Assembly (NCBI RefSeq): GCF_011772445.1
Contig: NZ_WVZN01000005.1
Span: 124,232 to 188,231, forward strand
DNA: 64,000 nucleotides
Reading direction: 5' to 3'
Source of the DNA: Hydrogenophaga sp.
GTDB taxonomy: Bacteria; Pseudomonadota; Gammaproteobacteria; Burkholderiales; Burkholderiaceae_C
This document shows, piece by piece, positions 34,471-44,715 of this stretch (positions are counted from its first letter, which is position 1; each line of letters opens with the position of its first letter). The notes under the pieces are model-generated. The model ran no database searches, was not told the origin of the DNA, and saw nothing but the letters and a program-made list of their open reading frames with translations. The translations under genes and the position numbers were made by a program.

Positions 34471-35189
34471 GCGTCAGATCGTGGTCTGGCCAGCACCAGC
34501 AAGGTCTCGCCGCCCAGGAGTCGCACGCCCGCATGGGAAAACATGGCGTGGGCTGCGGCGCGAAGAAGCCCGGCCAAGCGTGTGACGGCTTTCTTGTTGG
34601 GCGCCGTGAGGGCAGGGCGCGTGTAACGCTCTTCTACCACTTGCCAGCCGCATTCCTCAAGCATGGCGAGAGCCAGTCCGCGGGTGAAGTAGTGAAGATG
34701 TCCGACTTTATGGCGCACATGTAGTAAGGGGCGCTCCCGGGTCACGCTGACGGCCGAGAGGTCGAGAGGAATATGAAATACGGTGTAGCCGGCACGCTCA
34801 CGCAAAGCTGCCAGAAAGGCGAATGGATCGCCCAGGTGTTCGAGCACATCAAGCACCAGTGTCAGATCGGGCGTCGGTCGGTCGATGGTCAAATAGTCGC
34901 CCAACGTGAAGCGGATGCCTTCTGCCTGGCGCTGTGCCCAAAGTGCTGGCAGGCCAGGGGCGATGTCAAAACCCTCCATATCGGCTTGCTGCCAATGGGA
35001 ACGCAAGGTCGACAGCACGCCACCGGCCCCACAGCCCACCTCGACCACGCTGGTCGGCGACAGGCCGTGCCGCGCCAGCAGTCTCAGGACCTGCTGCGCC
35101 TTCCATGGCGAATCAGCGCTGTCCCAATCAGGGTTCTGTTGGGCGTAGTCGCCTTCGGTATAGCGACGGGTGACCGGGTCGTGCTTCAT
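34467..35189 (-). CDS. Class I SAM-dependent methyltransferase
   Basis: 240-aa methyltransferase with motif I VVEVGCGAGG and the acidic loop LVLDVLEHLGDPF typical of UbiG/Coq3-like folds (methyltransferase type 11/12). In a glycan cluster it may methylate a sugar hydroxyl, possibly at the non-reducing end. The ATG at 35189 (MKHDPVTRRYTEGDY) overlaps the stop of the upstream GT2 gene as ATGA; an earlier in-frame start would add an unlikely tail. Confidence 0.85.
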   Translation of the reverse strand: MKHDPVTRRYTEGDYAQQNPDWDSADSPWKAQQVLRLLARHGLSPTSVVEVGCGAGGVLSTLRSHWQQADMEGFDIAPGLPALWAQRQAEGIRFTLGDYLTIDRPTPDLTLVLDVLEHLGDPFAFLAALRERAGYTVFHIPLDLSAVSVTRERPLLHVRHKVGHLHYFTRGLALAMLEECGWQVVEERYTRPALTAPNKKAVTRLAGLLRAAAHAMFSHAGVRLLGGETLLVLARPRSDA

Positions 35190-36124
35190 GGATTTCGCTC
35201 GGAGGGGCTGGAGCGCACGGACCATAGCAGGCGATGGCCTGCCCGGTTGAACAAGGCATTGCCCAGCAGTCGCAGCGCCCGCAGGGACAGCACGCGCGGC
35301 CAGGATTGCGACCAGGCCGCGCGCACCGAACGGCCCGCCATGCCCCAGCGGCCCGCCCGCAGGTGCAACTGCGCGCTGATCAGGTGTGCATGGGCGAGCG
35401 CGCGAGGCCCTAGCGCCGCAATGTCGGAAGGAAGGTCTGGGGTACGCAGCAGTGCTTCAATGATGGCCACGGGTTCTGCAGCGCGCTCCGGGCTGGTGGG
35501 TGCAAACGATTGCGAGCCATCGTGAACCCGAAATCCTGCCAGCGAACGTTCGATGTGAATGAAGTGGCCTTGCAGGCCGAGGCGCAACCAGAAGTCGTAG
35601 TCCGGCATCTGGCGTAGGCGGGCATCCCATGGACCTGCGCGCTCATACGCATCGCGCCTGAAAAATGCACCAGGCCCGGGGGGGCAGACGACATCGGTGA
35701 ACATCGTGCGGTAGTCGTAGGGTGGGGCTTGCACCGGCCGCACGGTTCGCGACTGCGGGTCGAGCAAGTGATAGTCGCAATACGTAGCCACGGCGTGCGG
35801 ATCGGCTGCGAGTGCGGCAACCGCCGCGCTGGCTGCGCCAGGTGCCAGCGTGTCGTCAGCACTCAGGTACGCAAGGATCGACCCTCTGGCCATGGCCCAG
35901 CCTTTTGCCAAGGTGCGCGCTTGCCCCATATTGACGTGTCTTTCGCGTACGAAGTCACCAGCGATTCCTGCCAGGACTTCGGGCGTGTGGTCCGTCGAGC
36001 CGTCGTCGAGGACGATCAACTCCAGCGGATGGTGATCCTGCGCCAGCACGCTTCGCACGGCCTCGGCAAGGTACTTGCCGTGGTTGTAGGCGGGTATGAC
36101 GATGGTGACCAGTGGAGCGGACAT
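35186..36124 (-). CDS. Glycosyltransferase family 2
   Basis: 312-aa GT-A enzyme. The N-terminus PLVTIVIPAYNHGKYL is the standard GT2 beginning; LIVLDDGSTDHTPEV binds nucleotide, and YLSADDTLAPGA carries the DxD-type metal site. MPDYDFWLRLGLQG is the GT2 acceptor/catalytic region. The last 80 residues are basic and amphipathic and may peripherally bind the membrane. The start lies 2 bp after the upstream GT-C gene. Sugar specificity unknown. Confidence 0.9.
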   Translation of the reverse strand: MSAPLVTIVIPAYNHGKYLAEAVRSVLAQDHHPLELIVLDDGSTDHTPEVLAGIAGDFVRERHVNMGQARTLAKGWAMARGSILAYLSADDTLAPGAASAAVAALAADPHAVATYCDYHLLDPQSRTVRPVQAPPYDYRTMFTDVVCPPGPGAFFRRDAYERAGPWDARLRQMPDYDFWLRLGLQGHFIHIERSLAGFRVHDGSQSFAPTSPERAAEPVAIIEALLRTPDLPSDIAALGPRALAHAHLISAQLHLRAGRWGMAGRSVRAAWSQSWPRVLSLRALRLLGNALFNRAGHRLLWSVRSSPSERNP

Positions 36125-36126
36125 GA

Positions 36127-38091
36127 TCACCTTGGAGCTTGGTGTTGCGACATGACTTTCCATAGGCCCGGGCGAACCTCGACACATTGTGGTGGCTGCG
36201 CCGCCGAGCCTGGCGGCACGAGATACACCACGACGTTGCCATTTTCGACCAGGCGATACACGGGCAGTTGGACTCGGCGCAGGCGATCTTCCAGCCAGCC
36301 ATGCGAACTGCGCTCCACCACTGCATAGCGAAAACCTCCCGCTTGCAACGCAGCGAGCACGTCGTCGGTCTTCTGTATGACGTCCTGTTCCGCCAGGCTG
36401 TCGCGGCATTGAAGTTGATCGGATCGTAGCCAGTAGCCATAGTAGCCAGCGATCATGACTCGCTCTCCGGGACGCCCCTCGTTGGCCAATGCTGACAAGG
36501 GTGGGCAGGATTCGCTGGCTTTGAGACAACGTTCTTCCCGACCCGTGGTCAACAGCCGCAGGTTGGCTGCTCCGGCCCTGACTTTGTTGACGGCGGAATA
36601 GAGGGCCAAAATCAACAAACCCCAAGTGCCGAGGCGCAACCACCAGCGCCGATCCCCCAGTGCCGCTTGAGCCGTAAGCGCCGCCAGCGGCGCGAACAGC
36701 AGCAGGGTGGCCAAGATATAGCGAGGGGCAAGTACGGAAGGGCGCATGACCACCCAGGCGACGGTAGACAGAAGCGCCGCCGATGTCACCGCAGTCAAAA
36801 TGCTGTCTCGCCAGCGCGCACCGTGCATTGGGCGCCGCAGCGCGATCCAGGCCATGCCAGGCACGGCCAGCAGCAGCAGCGACACGCCACCGCCCTGCAT
36901 AGGATAGGTGCCAAAAACGAGTGCGTACGGATAGGTCAGCAGGATTTCTCGCGTCACCTCCGGGCTGTGCCACACCTGATTCAACCAAGAGCCGACTTCG
37001 CCCATGCCGAAAAAGGGTGCCAGAGGGGCGCCATAGAGCACGCCGTTCTTGAGCCACTGTGGCAGCCATGCCAGGGCGGCCCAGGCTGCCAGCACGCTCG
37101 CTGTGCGGACCAAGGCCCGTCCGTTGTACCGGTCGCCCAGCGCGTGGCCGCGGCGTTGCCACGCCAGCAGCACCAACATCGCCACGCCCAGCGTGAGCAC
37201 ATACGAGAACTTGGCGACCGTGGCGCTGCCGGCCATCAACCCCGCCCAGGCCAGCGCACGGAAGCGGCCGTCCTCTGGCGCATCACGCAACAGCCAGTAA
37301 AGAGCGGCCAAGGCGAAGGCGGCGCCGAACAGGTCCACCTTGCCGTCGAACACGTACAGCGTGAAGCTGGACGACGTGATCAGGATGGTCCAGGCCACCC
37401 AGCGCGCCACCAGACCACCGCCGCAGCGGCCGACAATGCCCGAGAGAAACACGCCGCAGGCCAGGGCCACCGGCCAGACCAGGAACTTGGCGGCGGCTGT
37501 GCCCTGCCAGCGCATCAGCACGGCGTAGTGCAGCTCGGCCGGCAGGCCGATGCTGGAGAACGCCTCGTAGGTACCGCGCATGGGCTCGAGCACGCCGCTG
37601 CTTGCCATGATCAAGGCGTAGGCGAGGTAGAAGGCTTCGGCATCGCCCGTGGGCGGCATGGTGAGGGCTGCCGGGGCCAGGCACAGGAAAAACAGCACCA
37701 CCACCGCGGCCAGGCCGCGCATCGGCCAGTCCAGGCGCCAGAAGCTGTCCCAGGCATCGCGCAGCATCGCCATGCCTTGCGCCGCGCGGGGGCGGCTGGC
37801 AATCAGCGCCAGCCAGCCGAGGACCAGCACGGCACCGACCGGCACGGGTTGCAACTGGCCCATGAGGCCCAGCACGGTGAACACCGCATTGAAGACCATC
37901 AGGCCCGCCAGGAACTGCGTGGCCAGGTCCACCCAGGCGTCCGAGGCCAGCGCCGCGGGTCGCGCCGGACCACGGAGGCCCAGTGCCCACTGCATGGCCC
38001 GGCCTGCCCCCACACAGGCCAGGGCATGTGCGGTGGTGACCGGTACCGCCAGCATCAGCGTGGCCAAGGTGACGGTGGGGTGGGCGTTCAT
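36127..38091 (-). CDS. Large polytopic membrane protein, probable GT-C glycosyltransferase
   Basis: 654 aa with about 12 transmembrane helices and a C-terminal periplasmic domain of around 130 residues (from about residue 510). The first large periplasmic loop contains an acidic motif (MPPTGDAEAFYLAYAL) where GT-C enzymes such as ArnT and PMT keep their catalytic Asp/Glu. Such enzymes use polyprenyl-phosphate-linked sugars to glycosylate in the periplasm, for example adding side branches to a flipped repeat unit. An O-antigen polymerase is a less likely alternative. Overlaps the upstream flippase-like gene by ATGA. Confidence 0.6.
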   Translation of the reverse strand: MNAHPTVTLATLMLAVPVTTAHALACVGAGRAMQWALGLRGPARPAALASDAWVDLATQFLAGLMVFNAVFTVLGLMGQLQPVPVGAVLVLGWLALIASRPRAAQGMAMLRDAWDSFWRLDWPMRGLAAVVVLFFLCLAPAALTMPPTGDAEAFYLAYALIMASSGVLEPMRGTYEAFSSIGLPAELHYAVLMRWQGTAAAKFLVWPVALACGVFLSGIVGRCGGGLVARWVAWTILITSSSFTLYVFDGKVDLFGAAFALAALYWLLRDAPEDGRFRALAWAGLMAGSATVAKFSYVLTLGVAMLVLLAWQRRGHALGDRYNGRALVRTASVLAAWAALAWLPQWLKNGVLYGAPLAPFFGMGEVGSWLNQVWHSPEVTREILLTYPYALVFGTYPMQGGGVSLLLLAVPGMAWIALRRPMHGARWRDSILTAVTSAALLSTVAWVVMRPSVLAPRYILATLLLFAPLAALTAQAALGDRRWWLRLGTWGLLILALYSAVNKVRAGAANLRLLTTGREERCLKASESCPPLSALANEGRPGERVMIAGYYGYWLRSDQLQCRDSLAEQDVIQKTDDVLAALQAGGFRYAVVERSSHGWLEDRLRRVQLPVYRLVENGNVVVYLVPPGSAAQPPQCVEVRPGLWKVMSQHQAPR

Positions 38092-39116
38092 GGCTTGTCT
38101 TCCTCGCGATGAACCGGCTCAGTCTCCTGCGCCCCGATCGTGCGCGGCGATGGCGCAGCCGGTCGCGCCAAGAGGCACAGCGCGCCGATCAGCGACGACC
38201 CGAGCAGCGTGACCAGATGCAGCAGAACGACGAAAGCCAGTGCCTGGATCCCATGTACCTGCAGCATGCCCAAGGCTGCCACGCCAAAAAACTCGTAGGT
38301 GCCTACGAAGCCCGGGGAGGCCGGGACCATGGTGCCGATGGCGATCAGCAGCAGCACGAACAAGGCGTTGCCGGGTGCGAGGTCAAGGCTCAGCGCGCGC
38401 GCGGTGAGCCACACCAGGGCCACCTCCAGGGTCCAGATGATGATGGTGAGCAGCAGAAAGCCGGTGAAGCGCCCCGGCCGAAAGCCGCCTGCGATGCCCG
38501 CCAGCGCGGATTGCAGGATCTCGCGGGCGCGCGCGGCGGTGCGATCGGGGAGGCGCCGCAGCAGGCGCGCGTGCAGCCAGGGCACGAAGCGCTCGCCCAT
38601 GGTGTGCGCGGCTGTGAGCACGGCGATGGCGGTGGCGGTGATGGCCGCCACCACCACGCCCGCCTGCTTGAGCCAGGTTGGAATCGCCGGGTAGGACAGC
38701 AGCACCGCGGACAGCAGTACCAGCATGAAGGCCAGATCCGCGGTGCGCTCGACCACCAGTGTGGCAAAAACCTTGGTGCGCGACATCTGCTCCGTACGGC
38801 CCAGCTCGAGCGCACGGGCGAGGTCGCCAGCGCGCGCGGGCAGCAAGTTGTTGAGCAGGTAGCCGATCATCAGGGCGCGAAAACCCGGCCACCAACGCAC
38901 CGGCGGCTGGTGCTCCACCACCAGCCGCCAGCGCTGGGTGCGTAGCGCGAAAGACGCGATCAGCAGCAGTGGCAGGGGCGCGAGCACCCAGGCGTCGGCG
39001 CCTGCCAGCGTGCGGGCCACCGCGCCGAGGTCGAAGTGGCGCATCAGCCACCCGATGGCGGCCAGACTCACCGCCAGGCCAGCCATGGTCAAGGCGTGTT
39101 GTCGCCAGGCCCTCAT
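38088..39116 (-). CDS. Lysylphosphatidylglycerol synthase-type flippase domain membrane protein
   Basis: 342-aa membrane protein with about eight helices of the UPF0104/LPG_synthase_TM family (LLNNLLPARAGDLARALELGR is its signature, with VVERTADLAFMLVLL following). Members without the catalytic MprF domain are often encoded beside glycosyltransferase genes and are thought to translocate or present lipid-linked substrates. Next to a GT-C-type gene it could flip a polyprenyl-phosphate sugar to the periplasm. That pairing is inference. The coding sequence overlaps both neighbours by 4 bp. Confidence 0.8.
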   Translation of the reverse strand: MRAWRQHALTMAGLAVSLAAIGWLMRHFDLGAVARTLAGADAWVLAPLPLLLIASFALRTQRWRLVVEHQPPVRWWPGFRALMIGYLLNNLLPARAGDLARALELGRTEQMSRTKVFATLVVERTADLAFMLVLLSAVLLSYPAIPTWLKQAGVVVAAITATAIAVLTAAHTMGERFVPWLHARLLRRLPDRTAARAREILQSALAGIAGGFRPGRFTGFLLLTIIIWTLEVALVWLTARALSLDLAPGNALFVLLLIAIGTMVPASPGFVGTYEFFGVAALGMLQVHGIQALAFVVLLHLVTLLGSSLIGALCLLARPAAPSPRTIGAQETEPVHREEDKP

Positions 39117-40291
39117 GCCTTGCCTTGCCGCTGGGCCAGGCCGCTCAGCAGGGCCACCATGTCACGGGCGACCTTGGGCCAGTTCAATTGCTCCTGCACG
39201 AAGCGGCGGCCCCCGTTGCCCACGCGCCGCCGCAGGGACTCGTCGCCCAACAAGGCGCGCAGGCGTTGCGCGATGGCTGCCGGCGTGGGCTCCGTGCATT
39301 GCACGAGGTGCTCGCCATCGACCAAGGTGGCATTGCCCAGCAGATCGAGCGGCGTGTTGACCACCGTCGGAACGGCGAGCAGCATGGCCTCGATCGTGGC
39401 CGTGCCCATACCGACGTAACGCCCGGTGAGCGAGGAGAACAGCAGGTCGGCCGCCTTCATGTGTGCCAGCACGTCGGCGTGCGGCTGCTCTCCGAGGAAC
39501 TCGACGCGCTCGCCCAGGCCCAGGCTGGCCGCCAGACGCGGTGCCTCGTCGTAGTAGACGTGGCCCACGATGCGCAGCTTCAGCGTGGGGTAGTCGGGGG
39601 CCAGCTCGGCGAAGGCCTTGACCAGCGGCACGAAGCTGCGCTGCTCGCTAACCGCGCCCACTCCCAGGATCAGCCCCCGGAATGCGTGGTCGTTGGAGTG
39701 CTGGGCCAGTGCTTCGCCGTCCCCGGCCACACCGTAGTTGACGAGGTGGGTCTTGCGCAGCACGCGCTCGCCCTGCACGTCTGACAGGTACTGGCGGATC
39801 TGTGTGTCCCAGGCCACCACCGCGTCGCAAAACGGAAAGACGCCCAAGCCACAGATGAGCCGGTCCAGCCGGTTGAGCAGGCGGTCGCGGCGTGGGTTGA
39901 GCGACTGCAGCTGCGTGCCGACCGAGCAGACCAGTGGCGCGCGCGCTCGCCAGGCCGCGAAGGCGGCGGGAAACGCGATATCCAGGTAGTGGTTGACCAG
40001 CAGCACGGCATCGGCCCGGAAGCGGCGGGCGATGCGCGCCAGCCGCCACCAGTTGAGCGGGTTGATGGCGCATAGCTGGTAGTGCTTGAAGAAGCCGGCC
40101 AGCGGCAGGCGCCAGGCCTGCAGACGGTGCACCGAGAGTCCGTCTTCAAACGCATGCGACAACGAGGCACCGAGCGTCACGATCTCCACGGCGTGGCCCT
40201 GGCGCTGCAGTTCGGCGGCCAGGTTCTGGGTGTAGAACGCAGTGCCCGTGCGCATCGGTGGATACATGCCGCCCACCAGGAGGATCCTCAT
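39113..40291 (-). CDS. Glycosyltransferase family 4
   Basis: 392-aa GT-B enzyme beginning [20 protein letters not shown], with a C-terminal donor-binding half (ILGVGAVSEQRSFVPLVKAF; LFSSLTGRYVGMGTATIEAM, where the usual E-x7-E is represented by the single Glu in ATIEAML). The weak second Glu is slightly atypical. Overlaps the NeuD-type acetyltransferase gene (downstream) and the membrane gene by 4 bp each. Linkage unknown. Confidence 0.87.
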   Translation of the reverse strand: MRILLVGGMYPPMRTGTAFYTQNLAAELQRQGHAVEIVTLGASLSHAFEDGLSVHRLQAWRLPLAGFFKHYQLCAINPLNWWRLARIARRFRADAVLLVNHYLDIAFPAAFAAWRARAPLVCSVGTQLQSLNPRRDRLLNRLDRLICGLGVFPFCDAVVAWDTQIRQYLSDVQGERVLRKTHLVNYGVAGDGEALAQHSNDHAFRGLILGVGAVSEQRSFVPLVKAFAELAPDYPTLKLRIVGHVYYDEAPRLAASLGLGERVEFLGEQPHADVLAHMKAADLLFSSLTGRYVGMGTATIEAMLLAVPTVVNTPLDLLGNATLVDGEHLVQCTEPTPAAIAQRLRALLGDESLRRRVGNGGRRFVQEQLNWPKVARDMVALLSGLAQRQGKA

Positions 40292-40950
40292 GCCGAGGGC
40301 CTTTCTCGTGCGGGCACTCCGGCGACAACGGTGCCGGGCGGCACATCGCGCACCACCGCACTGCCCAGGCCCACCAGCGCGCCCTCGCCGATGCGGATGT
40401 CTTCGCGCACGTTGCAGCCGCAGCCCAGGTAGGCGGCCCGCCCCACCTGCACCCGACCCGAAAGGTTGACGCCACTGGCCAGGATGCCGAAGTCGTCGAC
40501 GCGCACGTCGTGGTTGAGCACACAGTTGGCCAACACGGTGACGTGGCGGCCCAGACGTACCCGCGCCAGCAACACCACGTTGGGGTACACGATGCAGCCT
40601 TCCCCGAGATCGGCGCTGCTGGCCACGACGGCGCGTGGGTGCACCAGGCTGGCGAAGGGCAGTCCGGCCAGGCCCTTGGCCTGCAACAAGGCCTCGCGGC
40701 GCGCGTTGCTGCGAGGGCTTCCCAGGCAGTCGACCAAGCGGCCATTGCCCAGCAGCCGCGGTGCGTCGCTCAGGCCACCGAGCACCGGCACGCCAAACTG
40801 CAGCGAGCCGGGCGCCAGAGCGTCGTCGAGCAGGCCGAGCACGCGGTAGCGCGGGGCCTCGCGGTTGATGTCGTCGACGATGGCGAGCACGTCGGCGCTG
40901 GTGCCGCCGCCGCCCACCAGCACGAGCTCGATCAGGGGTTCAGATGGCAT
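40288..40950 (-). CDS. NeuD-family hexapeptide acetyltransferase
   Basis: 220-aa enzyme: an N-terminal Rossmann-like domain ([18 protein letters not shown]) and a C-terminal left-handed beta-helix with hexapeptide repeats (about residues 105-210) and a candidate catalytic His in [10 protein letters not shown]. It is a second NeuD/PglD-like enzyme of the cluster, distinct in sequence from the one at 24499-25080. It may acetylate a 4-amino sugar or O-acetylate a glycan residue. The gene overlaps the upstream epimerase gene by 11 bp. Confidence 0.82.
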   Translation of the reverse strand: MPSEPLIELVLVGGGGTSADVLAIVDDINREAPRYRVLGLLDDALAPGSLQFGVPVLGGLSDAPRLLGNGRLVDCLGSPRSNARREALLQAKGLAGLPFASLVHPRAVVASSADLGEGCIVYPNVVLLARVRLGRHVTVLANCVLNHDVRVDDFGILASGVNLSGRVQVGRAAYLGCGCNVREDIRIGEGALVGLGSAVVRDVPPGTVVAGVPARERPSA

Positions 40951-41899
40951 TGCTGCGGTACCAGTCAGCCGTTCGGCGAATGCCTTCCTCCAGATCGACC
41001 TTGGCCTTGAAGCCCAGCAGATCAGCGGCTTTGCGGGTTTCGGGAATGCGCAGTTCGATGTCGGCCGACAGCGGTGGCTTGAACACGATCTCGGACCGCG
41101 AATTCAAGACGCGGCACACCGCTTCGGCGAGGCCGAAGATGGTGGTGACCGCGCGCGCATTGCCCACGTTGAAGGATTCGCCGATGGCCTTGGGATGCTC
41201 CAGCGCGAGCATCAGGGCGTCAACCATGTCGTCGACGAAGCACCAGGCCCGGATCTGCGAGCCGTCGCCATAGATGGAGATGGGCTCGTTGCGCAACGCC
41301 TTGCGGATGAAGATCTGGATGGCGCCTTCGCCGGTCTGACCCGGGCCATAGATGTTGAACGGACGCAGCGTGACCACGGGCATGCCGTGCTCTCGGAAGT
41401 AGGCGTGAGCCAGGTGCTCGCCGGCGAGCTTGCTGACGGCGTACACCCAGCGCGCCTCACCGGCCGAACCGGCGACGGCGTGGTTCTCTTCAGTCACGCG
41501 GTAGGCCATGCTACCGAAGACCTCTGACGTCGAGAACTCGATCACTCGGTCCTTCACGCCCGCTTCCTGCGCCGCGCGCAGCACGTTGGCGGTACCGATC
41601 ATGTTCACTTCCATGGTCTTCACCGGCGACTTGATCACGGTGTCGATGCCAGCGATGGCGGCCGCGTGCACCACGATGTCGGCACCCGTGAACACCCGCT
41701 TCACCGCTGTGGAGTCGAGGATGTCGCCCTGCACCAGCGACACATTGGGGTGCAGGGCGCCGCCGGTGTGCTGGATGGTGTTGCGCGCCAGGTTGTCGAA
41801 CAGCGTGACGCGGTTGTGGTCGGCGAGGCGGCCGGCCAGGGTGGAGCCGATGAAACCGGCACCGCCGGTGATGACGATGTGTTTTCCCTCAATGGCCAT
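40940..41899 (-). CDS. NAD-dependent epimerase/dehydratase (extended SDR)
   Basis: 319-aa extended [20 protein letters not shown] binds [15 protein letters not shown] carries the catalytic Ser/Thr and YAVSKLAGE the Tyr/Lys pair, followed by [15 protein letters not shown]. Family members include UDP-glucose 4-epimerases, dTDP-glucose 4,6-dehydratases and UDP-glucuronate decarboxylases; the STSEVFG motif is closest to the dehydratase/decarboxylase side. The substrate cannot be set from sequence alone. Confidence 0.85.
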   Translation of the reverse strand: MAIEGKHIVITGGAGFIGSTLAGRLADHNRVTLFDNLARNTIQHTGGALHPNVSLVQGDILDSTAVKRVFTGADIVVHAAAIAGIDTVIKSPVKTMEVNMIGTANVLRAAQEAGVKDRVIEFSTSEVFGSMAYRVTEENHAVAGSAGEARWVYAVSKLAGEHLAHAYFREHGMPVVTLRPFNIYGPGQTGEGAIQIFIRKALRNEPISIYGDGSQIRAWCFVDDMVDALMLALEHPKAIGESFNVGNARAVTTIFGLAEAVCRVLNSRSEIVFKPPLSADIELRIPETRKAADLLGFKAKVDLEEGIRRTADWYRSNAI

Positions 41900-41909
41900 G
41901 GGAGTCTTT

Positions 41910-43391
41910 CTAGTGCGAGCGTTGGCGGGCCAGGGCCCGCAGGACTTGTGAAGCTTGGTATCGGTCGGCGGCGTCAGTGCCCAGCGCCACGGCCAAGCCC
42001 AGGCACAAGCACCACAGGGCGGCTTTGGCGACTAGCGTGGCCGGGTCCCACAGGGTGGGGTTTGTTGGCCAGGTCATGCCGATCAGCACCAACGCCACGA
42101 CCAATGTCAGCGTGAAGGCGATTCGGGGCGCCCGGTAAGGCACCGTGAACCAAGGGCGACCCAAGGCCAGGTAGCCCGCAAAAACGCAGGCGGGCGCGAT
42201 CGTAGCAGCGAGGGCCGCGCCCAACAGGCCGAACCAGCGCGTGAGCAGCAGCGCGGCGAACAGGTTGAGCATCGCGCCCGCCACATTCAACAAGGCCACC
42301 CGGCCGGTGCGCTCCCCCAGGAACAGGCCAGGCGCGAAGACGTACAGCGTCGAGAACATGGCGCCCAGCGTGAGCAGCGGCAAGACCGCGCTGCCGCCAT
42401 GAAAGGCCGGGCCGGTTAGCGTGCCCATGATCGGTGCCGACAACAGGGCGATGGCGCCCACGAGCGCGACCATCGCCACCAGGTACCAGCGGCAGATGCG
42501 CCCGAGCGTGGCAGCCGTGCCGGGCTCGCGCCAGTGGCGAAACACCAAGGGAGACAGCGCGGCCTGCAAGCCCACGGCCAGGATCGACACCACGGACGCG
42601 AAGCGGGCCGTGACCCCATAGACCCCGAGCGCCTCCAGCCCCAGCAGTTCGCGCACCACGATGCGGTCGATGAACAGGTTGCCGAACACCGCCGCGCCCG
42701 ACAGCACCAGGGGCAGTGAATAGCGCAGCATGGTTTGCAAGCGCTGAGCATCGAACACCCGCTCCAGCAGACCGCTGGCGCGTGAGAGGGAAACCACCAT
42801 GCCCAGCAGTGCGCCCGCCAGCTGTCCCCAGAAGACGCCGGCCACGCCGACCTCCTGGACCGCAACGAGCCAGATGCCCACGCCGGCACTGCCCAGCGCG
42901 TACGCGAGGCTGGCCACCACGTACGACCCTGGACGCAGTTGCCAACGCAGCAGGTCCTGCACGATGACGAATACGCCGTTGATTGCGATAGCCGCTGCAG
43001 CCAGTGCAAGCGTCTTGGGTGGGGCCTGCCCCGCGAGCAGCCAGTGGGCTAGCCCGTCGGAAAATGCCCATACGGCCAGGGCGAAGGCCGCATACGCGAG
43101 CGCGGCGAAACCGACGGCGGTGCTGGCGTAGGCGCGCCGGGCGCGCTCGTCCGGGGCGTCGGCGATGTAGCGTGCCATGCCTTGCGAAATCTCCAGCGCG
43201 ACGGTCAGGTTCACCAGAGCACCCGCGATGGCCACGGTTTCCACCACCCCGTAGTCGCCGGAACCCAGTGCTCGCGAATACACGGGGATCAGAAAGATCT
43301 GAAGTCCCCGGACAAGCAAGGTCGATAGTCCGTAGAGCAGGGTGTCTCGGCCGAGTCGCTGCAGGCCCATCGTGGTCCGTTCAGGGTTCAT
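41910..43391 (-). CDS. Oligosaccharide flippase (Wzx/PST family)
   Basis: About 490-aa membrane protein with 12-14 helices of the polysaccharide transporter family; it should move the completed lipid-linked repeat unit across the inner membrane. The N-terminus [32 protein letters not shown] and the central [17 protein letters not shown] are typical. The ATG at 43391 (11-bp overlap with the upstream gene) is used; the ATG at 43370, seven codons later, gives a start closer to family members. This is the obvious dedicated Wzx, which makes the flippase-like half of the 811-aa fusion redundant or diverged. Confidence 0.9.
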   Translation of the reverse strand: MNPERTTMGLQRLGRDTLLYGLSTLLVRGLQIFLIPVYSRALGSGDYGVVETVAIAGALVNLTVALEISQGMARYIADAPDERARRAYASTAVGFAALAYAAFALAVWAFSDGLAHWLLAGQAPPKTLALAAAAIAINGVFVIVQDLLRWQLRPGSYVVASLAYALGSAGVGIWLVAVQEVGVAGVFWGQLAGALLGMVVSLSRASGLLERVFDAQRLQTMLRYSLPLVLSGAAVFGNLFIDRIVVRELLGLEALGVYGVTARFASVVSILAVGLQAALSPLVFRHWREPGTAATLGRICRWYLVAMVALVGAIALLSAPIMGTLTGPAFHGGSAVLPLLTLGAMFSTLYVFAPGLFLGERTGRVALLNVAGAMLNLFAALLLTRWFGLLGAALAATIAPACVFAGYLALGRPWFTVPYRAPRIAFTLTLVVALVLIGMTWPTNPTLWDPATLVAKAALWCLCLGLAVALGTDAADRYQASQVLRALARQRSH

Positions 43392-44703
43392 CTTGCGATG
43401 CGAACGCGAGAACACGGCGCTTGAGTTCGACTGCTGCGTCGATACCCAGGGCCGAGTCGCCAAACCGCCTCAGGTATTGTTGCAGCACCTTCCGCAAGCT
43501 TTGTTCGTCTATTCCCATCCCGAGAAAGTACCGGTTCTGTTCGGGGTGGTACATCCATTCGGACGGCACGGGCTCTCCTGAAGCAAGTCGGAGATACCGA
43601 CTTGCAACTGATCGTGGAGACCAGTTCTTTTCCACGAACTCTTTTGCTTGCGTGCCCAGCTCTTCCCGGTGAGCGCCATCGACGGCAAGGGCGCGAATCG
43701 CTTCCTCCAGTCGTTCTGGATGGCAATACAGGCTGGGCGGCCTCATGTAGGGTGCGAGGTCAGTTTCGTGGTAGGCACTGTAGTAGCCGCATACCACAGC
43801 AGGTTTTCCTGCGAGGGCAGCCTCCGCAGCAAATCCGGCCATTGGCGAGTCTGAGTAGACCTGGTCCACGACAAAGTCGCACGCCGCGATAGCCTGTCTC
43901 ACTTCCATGTGTGGGCGATTGCTGATCTCGGTGTATTCGAGATCGATGCCGGCTCGCTGCAATCGCTGGATTGCCGCGCGAATCTCGGCTGTTCCCTTGC
44001 CTATGTGGAAGGAGGGGCTATGCAGGACTCGAACAACCGACGCGCGCGCGCGGGGTTCGCTGGGTTCATCAAGCGAAACAGCGTCAACGGGAATCCCAAC
44101 GGCCAAGCCAATGACGTACGGTTTTGTGAGAAGTTGCGCCTGTGGCGGGGCGTTGATGATCACATTGGCATAGCGTTCGATTCGACGCACCGTGTCCAAT
44201 CGTTCTTCGTTGACTCGATGGTAGACGGAGATGTCACTATCAGTAGGAAACGCAACTGAGGAGTGGTGCCCAGACATGCGGGACGTTCCTTGACAGAATC
44301 CGTCCATCCACGCGGGGCGCGAATCGGTCCCGTGAAACGTGTACACGATGCGCCGACCCAATAAGCGCATGAGGCGCAACTCGTGAAACCGAAAGAACGA
44401 AGATCCGCCGCCCATCAAAAACACATCGAAGCGGATCAAGGCCCAGATCAAAAATATTGCCCGGCTCAGCGTGACCAACGACAGCCAGAAGAGGCGGCGC
44501 AGTGACGATGCGTCAAGCGCTGCAATGCGCTGCTTGACGCACCATTGCGCGAAGCGCGGGACCCAGTGGTGGCTGGAGGATCCATAGCCGAATCTATGAT
44601 CCTGAAGCGGGAAGAACTCCGCCTCTGCACCCAAATCCAAGAGTCCCCTTTGCAAGCGGGCGTAGTAGCCGGATACCTCAGTTAGTCCGATGAAAATTCG
44701 CAT
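43381..44703 (-). CDS. Glycosyltransferase (GT4-like)
   Basis: 440-aa protein with a GT-B appearance: MRIFIGLTEVSGYYARLQRGL near the N-terminus, RIVYTFHGTDSRP, the donor-side VRVLHSPSFHIGKGTAEI, and DSPMAGFAAEAALAGKPAVV in the position of the E-x7-E region. Similar proteins occur in capsule and O-antigen clusters and are usually called glycosyltransferases without known donor. Base composition is lower in GC than the rml and housekeeping genes. It starts 12 bp after the GH43-like gene. Confidence 0.7.
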   Translation of the reverse strand: MRIFIGLTEVSGYYARLQRGLLDLGAEAEFFPLQDHRFGYGSSSHHWVPRFAQWCVKQRIAALDASSLRRLFWLSLVTLSRAIFLIWALIRFDVFLMGGGSSFFRFHELRLMRLLGRRIVYTFHGTDSRPAWMDGFCQGTSRMSGHHSSVAFPTDSDISVYHRVNEERLDTVRRIERYANVIINAPPQAQLLTKPYVIGLAVGIPVDAVSLDEPSEPRARASVVRVLHSPSFHIGKGTAEIRAAIQRLQRAGIDLEYTEISNRPHMEVRQAIAACDFVVDQVYSDSPMAGFAAEAALAGKPAVVCGYYSAYHETDLAPYMRPPSLYCHPERLEEAIRALAVDGAHREELGTQAKEFVEKNWSPRSVASRYLRLASGEPVPSEWMYHPEQNRYFLGMGIDEQSLRKVLQQYLRRFGDSALGIDAAVELKRRVLAFASQDEP

Positions 44704-44715
44704 TGCGTGGGCGAC

